The notes under the pieces: model-generated
What the model was told of the DNA's origin: nothing
What the model saw: the letters and a program-made list of their open reading frames with translations, nothing else
Databases searched by the model: none
Program-made: the position numbers and the translations under genes
DNA from: Phormidium tenue FACHB-1050
Lineage (GTDB): Bacteria > Cyanobacteriota > Cyanobacteriia > Pseudanabaenales > Pseudanabaenaceae
Assembly: GCF_014696925.1 (NCBI RefSeq)
Contig: NZ_JACJQY010000027.1
Span: 1-64,000, forward strand
DNA length: 64,000 nt
Direction of reading: 5' to 3'
Shown: one piece after another, positions 44,827 to 53,843 of the stretch
Position numbering within the stretch: the first letter of the stretch is position 1
How the letters are laid out: every line of letters begins with the position of its first letter

Positions 44827-45525
44827 TTGTTGCTCTCTTCACCTCGTCCCATCCAACGCTCTCAATCGTTACGTGAGCAAACCTATCAGGTTTTGCGCTC
44901 AGCTATATTGTCAGGGGAATTTTTAGCTGGTTCACGTTTAGTAGAGACCCAAATTGCAGAAAAATTACAAGTTAGCCGTACTCCAATCCGTGAAGCACTA
45001 CAACAGTTGCAGCAAGAACAACTTGTAGTTGCTGATGAAAATGGCAACCTGCGTGTGGTTAGTTTTTCAACGGCTGATGCCAAACATCTCTACCGTTGTC
45101 GCTTGGTACTGGAGCAAGAATCAGTACTAGAGGCTTGCAAAAATGCCACTAGTGAGCAATTGGCTAAAATCGATTTGGCAGTTCAACAGGCCGAAAAAGC
45201 GATCGCCCAGCAACCAAATCAACTCACTAGTTACCAATTACTACATATCGATTATCAATTTCATCGGGCGATCGCGGAATGTTCTGGTAATCCTTGGTTA
45301 GCACTTTTGCTGGATCAGCTATTTGACAAGATGGCTCTATTGCGGATGCAGACTGTGCAGCAAAATCTCAAGGTTTTAGAGATCCGCTCAGAGCATCGTC
45401 AAATTTATGATGCGATCGTGCAGCGTGATCATAAAAAAGCTTTGGAAGCGCTCACCAATCATTTAATGTCCAGTCAAGCCAGAGTTATTCTCGAAATCGA
45501 GCAATTACGAAATCAACAGAGCTAA
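44827..45525 (+). CDS. GntR/FadR-family regulator
   Basis: This 232-residue regulator has an N-terminal winged helix (SLREQTYQVLRSAILSGEFLAGSRL, LQVSRTPIREALQQLQQE) and a C-terminal FCD ligand domain. The start is the TTG at 44827, because AGGAG (44814-44818) lies eight bases upstream and no ATG or GTG is nearby. It is divergent from the M20 amidohydrolase and probably represses it until a ureide or related ligand binds. Confidence 0.92.
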   Translation: MLLSSPRPIQRSQSLREQTYQVLRSAILSGEFLAGSRLVETQIAEKLQVSRTPIREALQQLQQEQLVVADENGNLRVVSFSTADAKHLYRCRLVLEQESVLEACKNATSEQLAKIDLAVQQAEKAIAQQPNQLTSYQLLHIDYQFHRAIAECSGNPWLALLLDQLFDKMALLRMQTVQQNLKVLEIRSEHRQIYDAIVQRDHKKALEALTNHLMSSQARVILEIEQLRNQQS

Positions 45526-45542
45526 TCAACAAAGCTAAAGCT

Positions 45543-46196
45543 ATGACCCAAACTTTATCGCCAAGAACTATCCTTCCAGTGACGACCTTCGAGGCTTTTA
45601 TTGATTGGCTTCCTGAAAATTCTGGAGTACGGTACGAATTACATAATGGAAATATTACGGAAATGCCGCAACCCGTAGGAGAACATGAAGAAGCTAAAGG
45701 CTTTTTAAATGTAGAAGTTGCCTTTGAAATTAAACGACTAGGTTTGTCTTACGTTATTCCCAGTCAAACTTTGGTCAGACCTGAAGGCAAAGATTCGGGC
45801 TACTTGCCAGATGTATTAGTGCTGAATCGCGACAATTTGGTTAATGAAAAATTATGGAAAAAAGAGTCTGTTATCGGTAATGGTGCGTCCATACCTTTGG
45901 TAATTGAAATTGTTTCAACCAATTGGCGAGATGATTACTATTTAAAATTTGCTGATTATGAGGAAATGGGAATTCCTGAGTATTGGATTGTTGACTATGC
46001 AGCTTTAGGTGGACGTAAATTTATTGGTAATCCCAAATTACCGACTATCTCTGTTTGTAATTTAGTGGATGGCGAATATCAGGTTAGTCAGTTTCGTGAT
46101 GCCGAGCGTATTGTTTCTCAAGCCTTCCCCGAATTAACGCTCACCGCTAACCAAATTTTTCAAGCTTCAAGCTCAACTGTATTGGATATCCTTTGA
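45543..46196 (+). CDS. Uma2-family nuclease
   Basis: This 217-residue protein is of the DUF820/Uma2 family, with a PD-(D/E)XK-like core: RYELHNGNITEMP, SGYLPDVLVL, PLVIEIVS and KFADYEEMGIPEYWIVD. These proteins are very numerous in cyanobacteria and of unsettled role. It starts 17 bases after the GntR gene, so it may share its transcript. A second member is at 54670. Confidence 0.88.
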   Translation: MTQTLSPRTILPVTTFEAFIDWLPENSGVRYELHNGNITEMPQPVGEHEEAKGFLNVEVAFEIKRLGLSYVIPSQTLVRPEGKDSGYLPDVLVLNRDNLVNEKLWKKESVIGNGASIPLVIEIVSTNWRDDYYLKFADYEEMGIPEYWIVDYAALGGRKFIGNPKLPTISVCNLVDGEYQVSQFRDAERIVSQAFPELTLTANQIFQASSSTVLDIL

Positions 46197-46316
46197 ATTT
46201 GTAACTAAAACAAAATGACACAAACAAATGCACCAAGCCTAATTTTGTGATTTGAGTAATTAGTACTAGAATCTTTTAAGCTTAAGTAAGCTTGAGATAC
46301 TGTTCGTTACAAATCA

Positions 46317-47156
46317 ATGGATGGGGCAATGGACGAGTTAAGCAATGTTCTGGAACTGGCGACCGATGAGGAGTTATACCAAATAGCGGATATCCTCTTT
46401 CGGCGCAAGTTCAATCCCCTTGACTATTTTGCTACTCCGCCAGTTAAGGAATTACAAAGCTGGGATCGTGATGAACTAATTGAAGCGATCGCTAAGCGTT
46501 TTCGATTTCTAGCTGCCGATGGATTGACGGTTTTACGACGCAAAACTAGCAATGTCAGCTATCGCGAAGTCCTAGAGCGCGTATGTCAGCATCTGAATAT
46601 TAAATATTCCAAAAATCAAACTATTGAAGAGATCGAATCAGAATTATTCCTGAATTTAATTAGCAACTCGTGGAAAAAACTTTCGCCTCAAGAGCGATCG
46701 ACCATTGATGATTCGATGCAAGCCGCGCTCACAGAGTCAGATTTGCAAAAGTCTTTGCCCCTTGACGCTCAGCGTAACCCGATGAGTTTGCTAGTCAAAG
46801 GTGGCAGCGCGATCGCCGTTAGTACGGTGATTCGTTCGGCGGTACTCACAGCGATCGCTCGACAAATGGCATGGCATTTTGCGTCTTACCAAGTTGGTTA
46901 CGAGGTGCTTAAGGCTGGTGGTACAGCGATCGCTACAAGATTAAACGCCTATGTATCAACATATTTAGCAAAACGCGGTATGGCAGTTGCGGCAACGCAA
47001 TACACGGCAGCGCGGACTGTATTTTCGGTGATTACACCTGCGCTGTGGGGTTTGTTTTTTGCAGATCTAGGCTGGCGGGCGATCGCCACTAATTACGGAC
47101 GGATTATTCCTGCCATCTTCATCGTTGCTCAAATAAGATTACTAAGAATGTCTTAA
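46317..47156 (+). CDS. YaaW-like protein
   Basis: This 279-residue protein resembles E. coli YaaW (DUF3944 plus UBCC-like region): VLELATDEELYQIADIL, then YREVLERVCQHLNIKYSKNQTIEEIESELFLNLISNSWKKLSPQE. The C-terminal half is hydrophobic (NPMSLLVKGGSAIAVSTVI, AGGTAIATRL), suggesting membrane association. The start may be the ATG at 46317 or the ATG at 46329, which has GGGG upstream. Function unknown in any organism. Confidence 0.75.
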   Translation: MDGAMDELSNVLELATDEELYQIADILFRRKFNPLDYFATPPVKELQSWDRDELIEAIAKRFRFLAADGLTVLRRKTSNVSYREVLERVCQHLNIKYSKNQTIEEIESELFLNLISNSWKKLSPQERSTIDDSMQAALTESDLQKSLPLDAQRNPMSLLVKGGSAIAVSTVIRSAVLTAIARQMAWHFASYQVGYEVLKAGGTAIATRLNAYVSTYLAKRGMAVAATQYTAARTVFSVITPALWGLFFADLGWRAIATNYGRIIPAIFIVAQIRLLRMS

Positions 47157-47197
47157 ACAAAAAGAAACGCGCTACGCGCGTTTCTTTTTGTTTAAGA
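47151..47197. terminator. Terminator of YaaW-like gene
   Basis: A perfect 22-base stem (TCTTAAACAAAAAGAAACGC arms) with loop TAC overlaps the stop codon and has a T-rich right arm. Confidence 0.85.
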
Positions 47198-47240
47198 CTA
47201 CAATAGAGAATATGTTACGGATTGTTAAGAGAAATCCTGT

Positions 47241-47885
47241 ATGACTATCTCATCTGCTCAAAGCATTCAAATTCCTGACTCTCAATCTCTCAACGGGGAA
47301 AGTATTTCCGCGTGGAATCGTATCGAAGAACCAATGTGGCAGGGCAGCGAAGCTGATATTCGTAAAGGTTTGCCCTTTAATTTACTGTCTCCCACTTGGC
47401 AAATGTTCTTGATGGGCGATGGAGCGCCGACCAGACATTTACAACTACTAACTCAATCGGATATCTCGGTTGAAGTGCTTGCGATGACGAATATTGGGGA
47501 CGATGATGATAATGCGCCTTCGGATATTTCATTGATTGCTTCGCCACGGATTCGCCGCCAAATCTTTTTGCGATCGCAACAAACGGGGGAAATCTTCTCC
47601 CATGCGACATCTTGGTGGTCAGAGGCGGCAATGCAAAAATATTTAAAAGATCCGTCTCTACCGATCTGGGTCAGCCTCAACCAAAAATATACCGAGCTTT
47701 ATCGCGATCTCAAGGGTATTTATAAGGGGGCTTGTCCTAATTTGGCGAAAGCATTTGGCTATCCTGAGGTTGATACCTATTGGGCTAGACATTATTTGTT
47801 ATGGCATGGTGGCGAACCGATCACCATGCTCTATGAAATTTATTCACCAGCGATCGGTAAATATCTCGGCTCCAGTAGCCTTTAA
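47241..47885 (+). CDS. Chorismate lyase (DUF98 type)
   Basis: This 214-residue protein matches the cyanobacterial chorismate pyruvate-lyase family (Synechocystis sll1797 type): LSPTWQMFLMGDGAPTRHLQLL, RQIFLRSQQTGEIFSHATSWW and PLW-like text near PIWVSLNQKYTELYRDL. It makes 4-hydroxybenzoate for plastoquinone synthesis. It is monocistronic with a hairpin after the stop. Confidence 0.88.
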   Translation: MTISSAQSIQIPDSQSLNGESISAWNRIEEPMWQGSEADIRKGLPFNLLSPTWQMFLMGDGAPTRHLQLLTQSDISVEVLAMTNIGDDDDNAPSDISLIASPRIRRQIFLRSQQTGEIFSHATSWWSEAAMQKYLKDPSLPIWVSLNQKYTELYRDLKGIYKGACPNLAKAFGYPEVDTYWARHYLLWHGGEPITMLYEIYSPAIGKYLGSSSL

Positions 47886-47920
47886 GAATAAACCAAGCTT
47901 TGCGAGTGGTTTATTCTTAA
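47882..47920. terminator. Terminator of chorismate lyase gene
   Basis: The stem TTAAGAATAAACCA and complement, with an 11-base loop (AGCTTTGCGAG), overlaps the stop codon. Confidence 0.75.
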
Positions 47921-47921
47921 A

Positions 47922-48010
47922 GCAATTACTCATCAAACGAACCACAAGAAAATTTTTAAAAGCGTTGCGAAGCAACGCTTTTAAAAATTTTCTTGGTTTG
48001 GATTTGAGCG
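47922..48010. repeat. Family E hairpin element
   Basis: The left end CAATTACTCATCAAACGAAC and right end TTGGTTTGGATTTGAGCG match the copy at 40271. The stem (AAGAAAATTTTTAAAAGCG arms, loop GAA) does not. Confidence 0.65.
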
Positions 48011-48027
48011 CAAAGCGCTGTTATAAT
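47998..48027 (+). promoter_or_regulatory. Candidate coaD promoter
   Basis: A consensus TATAAT at 48022-48027 is preceded after 18 bases by TTGGAT at 47998-48003. The -35 lies in the conserved right end of the family E repeat. The predicted start of transcription is about 20 bases before the coaD start. Confidence 0.45.
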
Positions 48028-48046
48028 CGCAGTCTGTAGCGACTCG

Positions 48047-48535
48047 GTGACTGCATTGATTGCCATTTATCCAGGTAGTTTCGATCCGATTACCTTTGGG
48101 CATCTTGATATTATTAAACGCGGCAGTCATCTGTTTGATCGCGTGATTGTTGCCGTTTTACGCAATCCTAATAAAAATCCTCTATTTACTATGGAGGAGC
48201 GGATGCTTCAGATCCGTGAAGCGACGCAGCACTTAAATAATGTGGATGTTGATACCTTTACGGGATTAACTGTTACCTATGCTCATCTCAAGCAAGCACA
48301 GGTTTTAATTAGAGGATTACGCGCAGTTTCTGATTTTGAGTTGGAATTGCAAATGGCGCATACCAATAAGACTTTGGCAAATGATATCGAGACAGTTTTT
48401 TTATCTACTTCTAACGAATATAGTTTTTTGAGTAGTAGCGTAGTGCGTGAAATTGCCCGTTTTGGCGGTGAAATTGGACATTTAGTCACGCCAGAAGTAG
48501 CGATCGCCTTAAGACACAAATTTCAGCAGAGCTAA
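48047..48535 (+). CDS. coaD: Phosphopantetheine adenylyltransferase
   Basis: This 162-residue CoaD has the nucleotidyltransferase motif [16 protein letters not shown] and the C-terminal [18 protein letters not shown]. It makes dephospho-CoA in coenzyme A synthesis. The frame opens at GTG 48047. The TTG at 48056 would give the usual [11 protein letters not shown] start and is equally possible. A TATAAT box lies upstream. Confidence 0.95.
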   Translation: MTALIAIYPGSFDPITFGHLDIIKRGSHLFDRVIVAVLRNPNKNPLFTMEERMLQIREATQHLNNVDVDTFTGLTVTYAHLKQAQVLIRGLRAVSDFELELQMAHTNKTLANDIETVFLSTSNEYSFLSSSVVREIARFGGEIGHLVTPEVAIALRHKFQQS

Positions 48536-48620
48536 CTGCTATAAAATAGATTAAGGAGCTAATTCGCATTATTTTGCGTCAAGAATCATGCAAACTTAAT
48601 CAGCGTTGAAGAGCAAAATT

Positions 48621-49217
48621 ATGAAAATTCCAAGTTTAAGCAAAAGTACTTGGTTTGGGTTGGTGGCATCGGCAGTTATCGGTGGTTCTGGGGCGGCGGT
48701 GTTAGTACATGGCACTTTTAATAATCAGCCTAATCCCCAATCATCAGCCCCAGCTTCGGTCAACCAAGTAACCCAATCGCCCTCTGCAACTAGAGCCGTT
48801 GATGGGCAATTAGCAGTGTACTGGATTGAGTCTAGTAAAAATAAACTGATCGCTGTACCGATCGCCGTTAAAGCTAAAAGCAATGACGAGGCGATCTCTT
48901 CAGTAATTAACATGTTGATTACCGAAAAACCACCTGAAACCGAACTTTACAGTGCTATTCCTGAAAGCACGAAAGTCTTAAGTTCAACATCAAAAAACAA
49001 GGAAATTCGCATTAATTTATCCCAAGATTTCACTAAAGGTGGTGGCTCAGCTTCGATGCAGGGAAGGATCATTCAGGTTTTATACACTGCCACGACTTTA
49101 GAACCTGATGCGAAAGTTTATTTGTCCGTTGAAGGTAAACCATTAAAATATATCGGCGGTGAAGGTTTAGAAGTACCTCAGCCAATGACCCGCAAAGATT
49201 TCGCCCTAGAGTTTTAG
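48621..49217 (+). CDS. GerMN-domain exported protein
   Basis: From the ATG at 48621 this is a 198-residue protein with an N-terminal hydrophobic segment (GLVASAVIGGSGAAVLV) as signal or anchor and a Ser/Pro-rich linker. A GerMN domain follows (AVYWIESSKNKLIAVPIAV, INMLITEKP, EIRINLSQDF, LSVEGKPLKYIGGEG). GerMN proteins in Gram-negative cells are linked to cell-wall function. It precedes a GH3 glucosaminidase gene by 43 bases on the same strand. Confidence 0.85.
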   Translation: MKIPSLSKSTWFGLVASAVIGGSGAAVLVHGTFNNQPNPQSSAPASVNQVTQSPSATRAVDGQLAVYWIESSKNKLIAVPIAVKAKSNDEAISSVINMLITEKPPETELYSAIPESTKVLSSTSKNKEIRINLSQDFTKGGGSASMQGRIIQVLYTATTLEPDAKVYLSVEGKPLKYIGGEGLEVPQPMTRKDFALEF

Positions 49218-49260
49218 TAATGCTTCGCATCTCCGTGCTTAGTCCTAATTTTAGTTAATT

Positions 49261-50832
49261 ATGTTGCCAATCAACTTGCCTGATATTGACAGCCTTAGCC
49301 TCATTGAGCAAGTTTCTCAAATGGTGGTAGTTCGCACCTGTGGAATGCTTTACGATCATCAGATCCAGTATCCGCAGTGGGAGTTGAACAACACAAAATT
49401 ACAAACTCTGATTAGTGAATATGGAGTTGGCGGTGTAATTTTACTCGGAGGTAGTGCGCCAGAAATTGCCCTTAGAACCCAGCAGATGCAGTCGTGGGCT
49501 AAGATTCCGTTGTTGATTGCTGCTGATATTGAGGAGGGTGTAGGACAACGCTTTAGTGGTGCAACATGGTTCCCACCACCGATGGCTTTGCAATCAGTTT
49601 CGATGAAATATGCGGAGGCGATGGGCAAAATTACTGCCGAGGAAGCCTTGGCGATTGGACTCAATTGGGTGCTTGCACCGATTGTTGATGTCAATAACAA
49701 TCCTGACAATCCTGTTATTAATGTGCGAGCTTTTGGGATTACTGTCGGCGAAGTGATGGGAGCAACGCGAGGATTCATCGCAGGAGCCAAGCAATATCCT
49801 GTGTTGACAACTGCCAAGCATTTTCCAGGACATGGCGATACATCGGTAGATTCGCATTTACAAACACCAATGATCCCCCACGATCGCCAGAGATTTGAGA
49901 ATGTGGAGTTTCCGCCATTTATCAATGCGATCGCGGCGGGAGTGGATGCAATTATGAGCGCACATATTTTAGTGCCAGCCTTTGATCGTCATAATATCGC
50001 CACCTTGTCACACCATATTATTACGGGAATTTTGCGGAACGAGTTAGGCTTTGAGGGACTAATTACCACCGATGCGCTAATTATGTCAGGTGTGGCGAAT
50101 TTGGGTAGCCCTGAAGCGATCGCTGTCCAAGCTGTAAAGGCTGGCGTGGATATTTTGCTAATGCCTATCGACCCGATCGCCACAATTCATGCAATCTGCG
50201 AAGCTGTGGAATCAAAGGAAATAGATCGCGATCAAATTCGAGCCTCAGTTCAAAGGATATGGAAAGCGAAACAAAAAGTTTGTGGTATTTCTCCTAACCT
50301 CAAAAAATTAGGTAATCCGCTGAATCTAGGAATTGCCAAATCGATCGCCACAAAATCAATAAATGTTTATTCCTCCATCCCAAATTTGCAATCTAGTACT
50401 GTCAAAGAACGCATCGAAGCAAATTATCTGAACTTAATTATTGTTGATGATCCGTTAACTTGTGAAGAATTTCTCAACTCGCGATCGCCTGCGGTGTTAC
50501 TGCCAAAGAACAAAGGCTATCAGCGTATAGTGGCGGATGGATTGACCTTGGCAAATCTAAAATATGACCAATTCTCTCAAATATTTATCCAAATCTTTAG
50601 TCGGGGTAATCCATTTCGTGGCAACACCAATCTGCATGAAAAAATTCAAATTTTAGTGACAGAGCTGACATTAGAACATAAATTGCAAGCAGTAGTTCTC
50701 TATGGCAGTCCCTACTCACTAGATCGATTGTTGCCTCTATTACCAATCCAAATGCCTTGGGGTTTCGCCTATAGTCAACAGCCAGAGTCACAGGAAGCTG
50801 TTTTACAAAAATTGGGTTTTGAACAAAGCTAA
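49261..50832 (+). CDS. Glycoside hydrolase family 3 (NagZ-like)
   Basis: This 523-residue GH3 enzyme has the NagZ-type stretch KHFPGHGDTSVDSHLQTP (the His/Asp catalytic loop) and the nucleophile region GLITTDALIMSGV. Family members remove N-acetylglucosamine from muropeptides in wall recycling. The C-terminal 150 residues are less conserved. It sits with GerMN, a methyltransferase and PBP4 genes in a cell-envelope group and is followed two bases later by the methyltransferase gene. Confidence 0.9.
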   Translation: MLPINLPDIDSLSLIEQVSQMVVVRTCGMLYDHQIQYPQWELNNTKLQTLISEYGVGGVILLGGSAPEIALRTQQMQSWAKIPLLIAADIEEGVGQRFSGATWFPPPMALQSVSMKYAEAMGKITAEEALAIGLNWVLAPIVDVNNNPDNPVINVRAFGITVGEVMGATRGFIAGAKQYPVLTTAKHFPGHGDTSVDSHLQTPMIPHDRQRFENVEFPPFINAIAAGVDAIMSAHILVPAFDRHNIATLSHHIITGILRNELGFEGLITTDALIMSGVANLGSPEAIAVQAVKAGVDILLMPIDPIATIHAICEAVESKEIDRDQIRASVQRIWKAKQKVCGISPNLKKLGNPLNLGIAKSIATKSINVYSSIPNLQSSTVKERIEANYLNLIIVDDPLTCEEFLNSRSPAVLLPKNKGYQRIVADGLTLANLKYDQFSQIFIQIFSRGNPFRGNTNLHEKIQILVTELTLEHKLQAVVLYGSPYSLDRLLPLLPIQMPWGFAYSQQPESQEAVLQKLGFEQS

Positions 50833-50834
50833 AT

Positions 50835-51509
50835 ATGGCAACTTTATTGAGATTGATCTTGAGGTTTGTGTTGATTGCTGCCCTCACTTCATCAACATTA
50901 TTGGCTTGCAATTCTTTGATGTTTAATAATTTGTCATCGACAAGTGATCCCTTAGCAAGTCAAACAGACAAAAAAACATTGCCACCGATTTCTCCCATAG
51001 CGACTAAAGATAGTGAGCCAGAGCGTATTCCTGATGCTCCTTATGTACAAACGCCGCCAGAAGTAGTGCTAAAAATGCTGGAAATGGCAAAGGTTAATAA
51101 GAATGATGTTGTTTATGATCTGGGAAGTGGTGATGGTCGAATTGTGATTACTGCGGCCCAGAAATTTGGAGCAAAGGCGATCGGTATTGAGATTGATCCT
51201 GAGTTAATTAGGGAATCAGATCGAGAATCAAAAGCCGTGATCGCCCAAACACCAGAAATTCGTGATCGCATTAAATTTATTAAACAAGATCTTTTTAAAG
51301 CTGATTTAAGTGACGCTACTGTAATTACACTTTATCTTCTACCACAGGCAAATCTACGAGTACGCTCTGAAATTTTGCCTAGATTAAAGAGAGGAACAAG
51401 AGTAGTTTCCCATGAATATGAATTAGGAGATTTACCTCCTGATCAAATTGAGAAAGTTAAGGTAGGCAATTACGAACATAGAATTTATCTATGGATTTTA
51501 GATAATTAG
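50835..51509 (+). CDS. Exported class I SAM methyltransferase
   Basis: This 224-residue protein has an N-terminal lipobox-like signal (LIAALTSSTLLACNS). The SAM-binding motif VVYDLGSGDGRIVITAAQKFGAKAIGIEID is followed by FIKQDLF and ITLYLLPQANL. The motif resembles lysine-methyltransferase-like proteins with one Rossmann domain. An exported SAM-dependent enzyme is unusual, because SAM is cytosolic, so the hydrophobic N-terminus may be only an anchor facing the cytosol. The target is unknown. Confidence 0.82.
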   Translation: MATLLRLILRFVLIAALTSSTLLACNSLMFNNLSSTSDPLASQTDKKTLPPISPIATKDSEPERIPDAPYVQTPPEVVLKMLEMAKVNKNDVVYDLGSGDGRIVITAAQKFGAKAIGIEIDPELIRESDRESKAVIAQTPEIRDRIKFIKQDLFKADLSDATVITLYLLPQANLRVRSEILPRLKRGTRVVSHEYELGDLPPDQIEKVKVGNYEHRIYLWILDN

Positions 51510-51603
51510 ATTATCCTAAATATTTTCTGGATAAAGCCTTGTAATGTTTTTTATTGTTTTTTGTGTTAATCTTTTGTCACTCTTGTTCTAGCCAGTTTGT
51601 CCA

Positions 51604-53061
51604 TTGAGAAATACAATATTTACCAAGATTACTCTAGTTGTAATTTCTCTAATTACGGCTGTTCCTGCTCAGGCTAATAGTAATCGTGTTTGTTCTGCCC
51701 AACTACAAAAAGAAGTAGAAAAAGTTGCTCAATCGCCTAAATTAAAACCAGCTCGAGTTGGTGTATATGTCCAAACTAATTCACCTAATCCCCAAACATT
51801 AGCTAATCTTGATGGCGATCGCTACTTCATCCCCGCCTCAAATGCCAAACTATTTGTAACGGCGATCGCTTTAAAAACATTGGGAGCTAACTATCAATTT
51901 GCGACACGTTTGATGTCAAATGATCTGCCAAACGCCAAAGGAGAACTAGAAAACGGACTATGGCTAATAGGATCAGGAGATCCTAGTTTTAACTCAGGGA
52001 CTAACTTAAAATCATTAGTCAGCCAACTCAAGAAGAAAGGAGTAAAGCGGATCAATGGTGGCATTTGGACATTGACATCCCGTAGAGGCGCGGAATTTGC
52101 GGATAGCTGGGAATGGTCAGATCTACAACATTACTATGCGGCGATCGCCTCTCCTTTCACAATCAATGAAAACTCTCTCTATTGGACAGTTAGTCCCGAT
52201 ACTGCTGGAAAACCTGCCATCTTTACATGGGACAATCCTGAAATGGCTAGAGATTGGCGCGTCCAAAATCAAGCAACCACAGCTAGTGCAGATTCTCCCT
52301 ATAGTTTAAAAGTTGAACGTCCCTATGGTCAGAATCTATTGATCATTACGGGGCAAATTCCTGAAGACTCAAGACCCGAACTCGGCGGGGTTGCTATTCC
52401 TGATCCTGAGGCTAATTTTCTAGATTTATTACGCCAAGAATTAACTGCTCAAGGTATTGAAGTCTCCTCAAATATCACTACTGTAGAAAAGCTTCCGCCC
52501 ATCAAAGATCTAGCGATTAATCTTTCTCCACCAATCTCGCAATTAATTATTACCACCAACAAAGATAGTAATAATCTTTACGCTGAGTTGTTACTAAGAG
52601 CTTTAGGCGATCGCCTTCATGAAATTAGTCCCGATGACAGCGTTAGGGGCGGGATGATCGCTATTAACAAGTATCTACAGTCAATGAATATTTCAGCTAC
52701 TCAAGTTTCTCTAGCTGATGGCTCTGGACTATCACGTCATAATTTAACTACACCAAAAGCGATCGTCCAACTTCTACAAACTGTTGCTGGCGATCGCAAT
52801 TTCCGTCAATCCTTAGCGATCGCCAATGTTGATGGGACATTGACCAATCGATTTAAAAATACTTCAGCGCAAAGTCTACTTCAAGCCAAGACTGGAACAC
52901 TATCAGGCGCAATTGTGTTGTCAGGCTACGCTAATCCTCAAAATTATCGCGAAGTTATTTTCAGTATCATCATTAATAACAGTAATCTTTCATCAAAAGA
53001 GTTACAAAAGTATGTCGATGAGATTGCCTTACTATTAACGCGCCTTGAAACCTGTGAATGA
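51604..53061 (+). CDS. dacB: D-alanyl-D-alanine carboxypeptidase/endopeptidase (PBP4)
   Basis: This 485-residue PBP4-class protein has a signal peptide (TLVVISLITAVPAQA) and the three penicillin-binding motifs S-x-x-K (ASNAKLF), S-x-N (DSNNLYAELLLRAL) and K-T-G (KTGTLSGA). It trims peptidoglycan cross-links in the periplasm. The start is a TTG at 51604. No ATG gives a complete signal peptide, and no clear ribosome site is seen. It overlaps the next gene by four bases. Confidence 0.93.
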   Translation: MRNTIFTKITLVVISLITAVPAQANSNRVCSAQLQKEVEKVAQSPKLKPARVGVYVQTNSPNPQTLANLDGDRYFIPASNAKLFVTAIALKTLGANYQFATRLMSNDLPNAKGELENGLWLIGSGDPSFNSGTNLKSLVSQLKKKGVKRINGGIWTLTSRRGAEFADSWEWSDLQHYYAAIASPFTINENSLYWTVSPDTAGKPAIFTWDNPEMARDWRVQNQATTASADSPYSLKVERPYGQNLLIITGQIPEDSRPELGGVAIPDPEANFLDLLRQELTAQGIEVSSNITTVEKLPPIKDLAINLSPPISQLIITTNKDSNNLYAELLLRALGDRLHEISPDDSVRGGMIAINKYLQSMNISATQVSLADGSGLSRHNLTTPKAIVQLLQTVAGDRNFRQSLAIANVDGTLTNRFKNTSAQSLLQAKTGTLSGAIVLSGYANPQNYREVIFSIIINNSNLSSKELQKYVDEIALLLTRLETCE

Positions 53062-53555
53062 AAAACTGGTCTACTCAAAACAAATTCTTATTCATTGCTG
53101 CTTCATCTTTAACCATAGGAACTATTCTTGCAGTGATTATTTGGTCGATACAAGCCCCTTCGTCAACACCTTCATTTGAGACCAATCCTGCTCTATGTCC
53201 AACAATGACAGATAACTCAAGTAATTCTAGTAGTTTAATATTTCACCCGATCAAAGTTGTTGCCGAACCTTGGCGCGGTGAACATCATGTTTACTCTATC
53301 TTTGCTTTGCCTTTGCAATACAAAGACATCGACCTCTATTATCGTTCTCAGCTATTGGTTAAGGATAGTGATACGCCTTGGAAGGTTAAACTCACTGACG
53401 GACTTAGATATGGTGCAACCACTCCAGACAAGCATTTTCTCGTAATTGGATTTTTTCCTACTCGACTCACGCTCTGGTATTGGGTAAGTGGTCGATTTGG
53501 TGATCTCCAGCAACCCTGCAATTGGACGCTCCATCTTTTTCCCAACAAAAGCTAA
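53058..53555 (+). CDS. Unknown membrane-anchored protein
   Basis: This 165-residue protein has one N-terminal membrane segment (FLFIAASSLTIGTILAVIIW) and a small soluble domain containing WRGEHHVYSIFALPLQYKDIDLYYRS and RLTLWYWVSGRFGDLQQPC. I do not recognise the family. Its start overlaps the dacB stop (ATGA), so it is co-translated and perhaps works in the cell wall. Confidence 0.7.
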   Translation: MKNWSTQNKFLFIAASSLTIGTILAVIIWSIQAPSSTPSFETNPALCPTMTDNSSNSSSLIFHPIKVVAEPWRGEHHVYSIFALPLQYKDIDLYYRSQLLVKDSDTPWKVKLTDGLRYGATTPDKHFLVIGFFPTRLTLWYWVSGRFGDLQQPCNWTLHLFPNKS

Positions 53556-53585
53556 CATATATTGCATTCAAATCGGCACTTCTTA

Positions 53586-53686
53586 TAGCTATAGCCACCT
53601 GTATGAGGACAAATCAAAAGCCAAATAGTGTGAGGCGGTGCGAAGCGCCGCCTCACACTATTTGGCTTTTAGAATAGCGACAGCTA
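53586..53686. repeat. Family A element
   Basis: The left end TAGCTATAGCC and right end GACAGCTA are flanked by TA. The core hairpin is built on AAAGCCAAATAGTGTGAGGC and its complement with a GCGAAGC centre. Confidence 0.75.
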
Positions 53687-53687
53687 T

Positions 53688-53728
53688 AAGAAGAGAATGG
53701 CGGCGCTTCGCGCCGCCATTCTCTTCTT
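53688..53728. repeat. Second family A core hairpin
   Basis: Arms AAGAAGAGAATGGCGGCGC with loop TTC equal the core of the copy at 40114-40226. It abuts the element at 53586 at a TA, so that element may have inserted next to or into this older copy. Confidence 0.65.
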
Positions 53729-53843
53729 GGGTGACAACTATATCTTTCATAATGCAAGTAGCTATGGCTATAATTGCGAAGGCTACGATAAAAAAATAAC
53801 AATTGTTTATCGCTTGTCAGTGGTGATATAGGAAATTGAAAAC

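Noticed and set aside
48001-48046. tRNA or small RNA gene before coaD
   Set aside because: The TATAAT box and short distance fit a coaD promoter, and no cloverleaf can be drawn.
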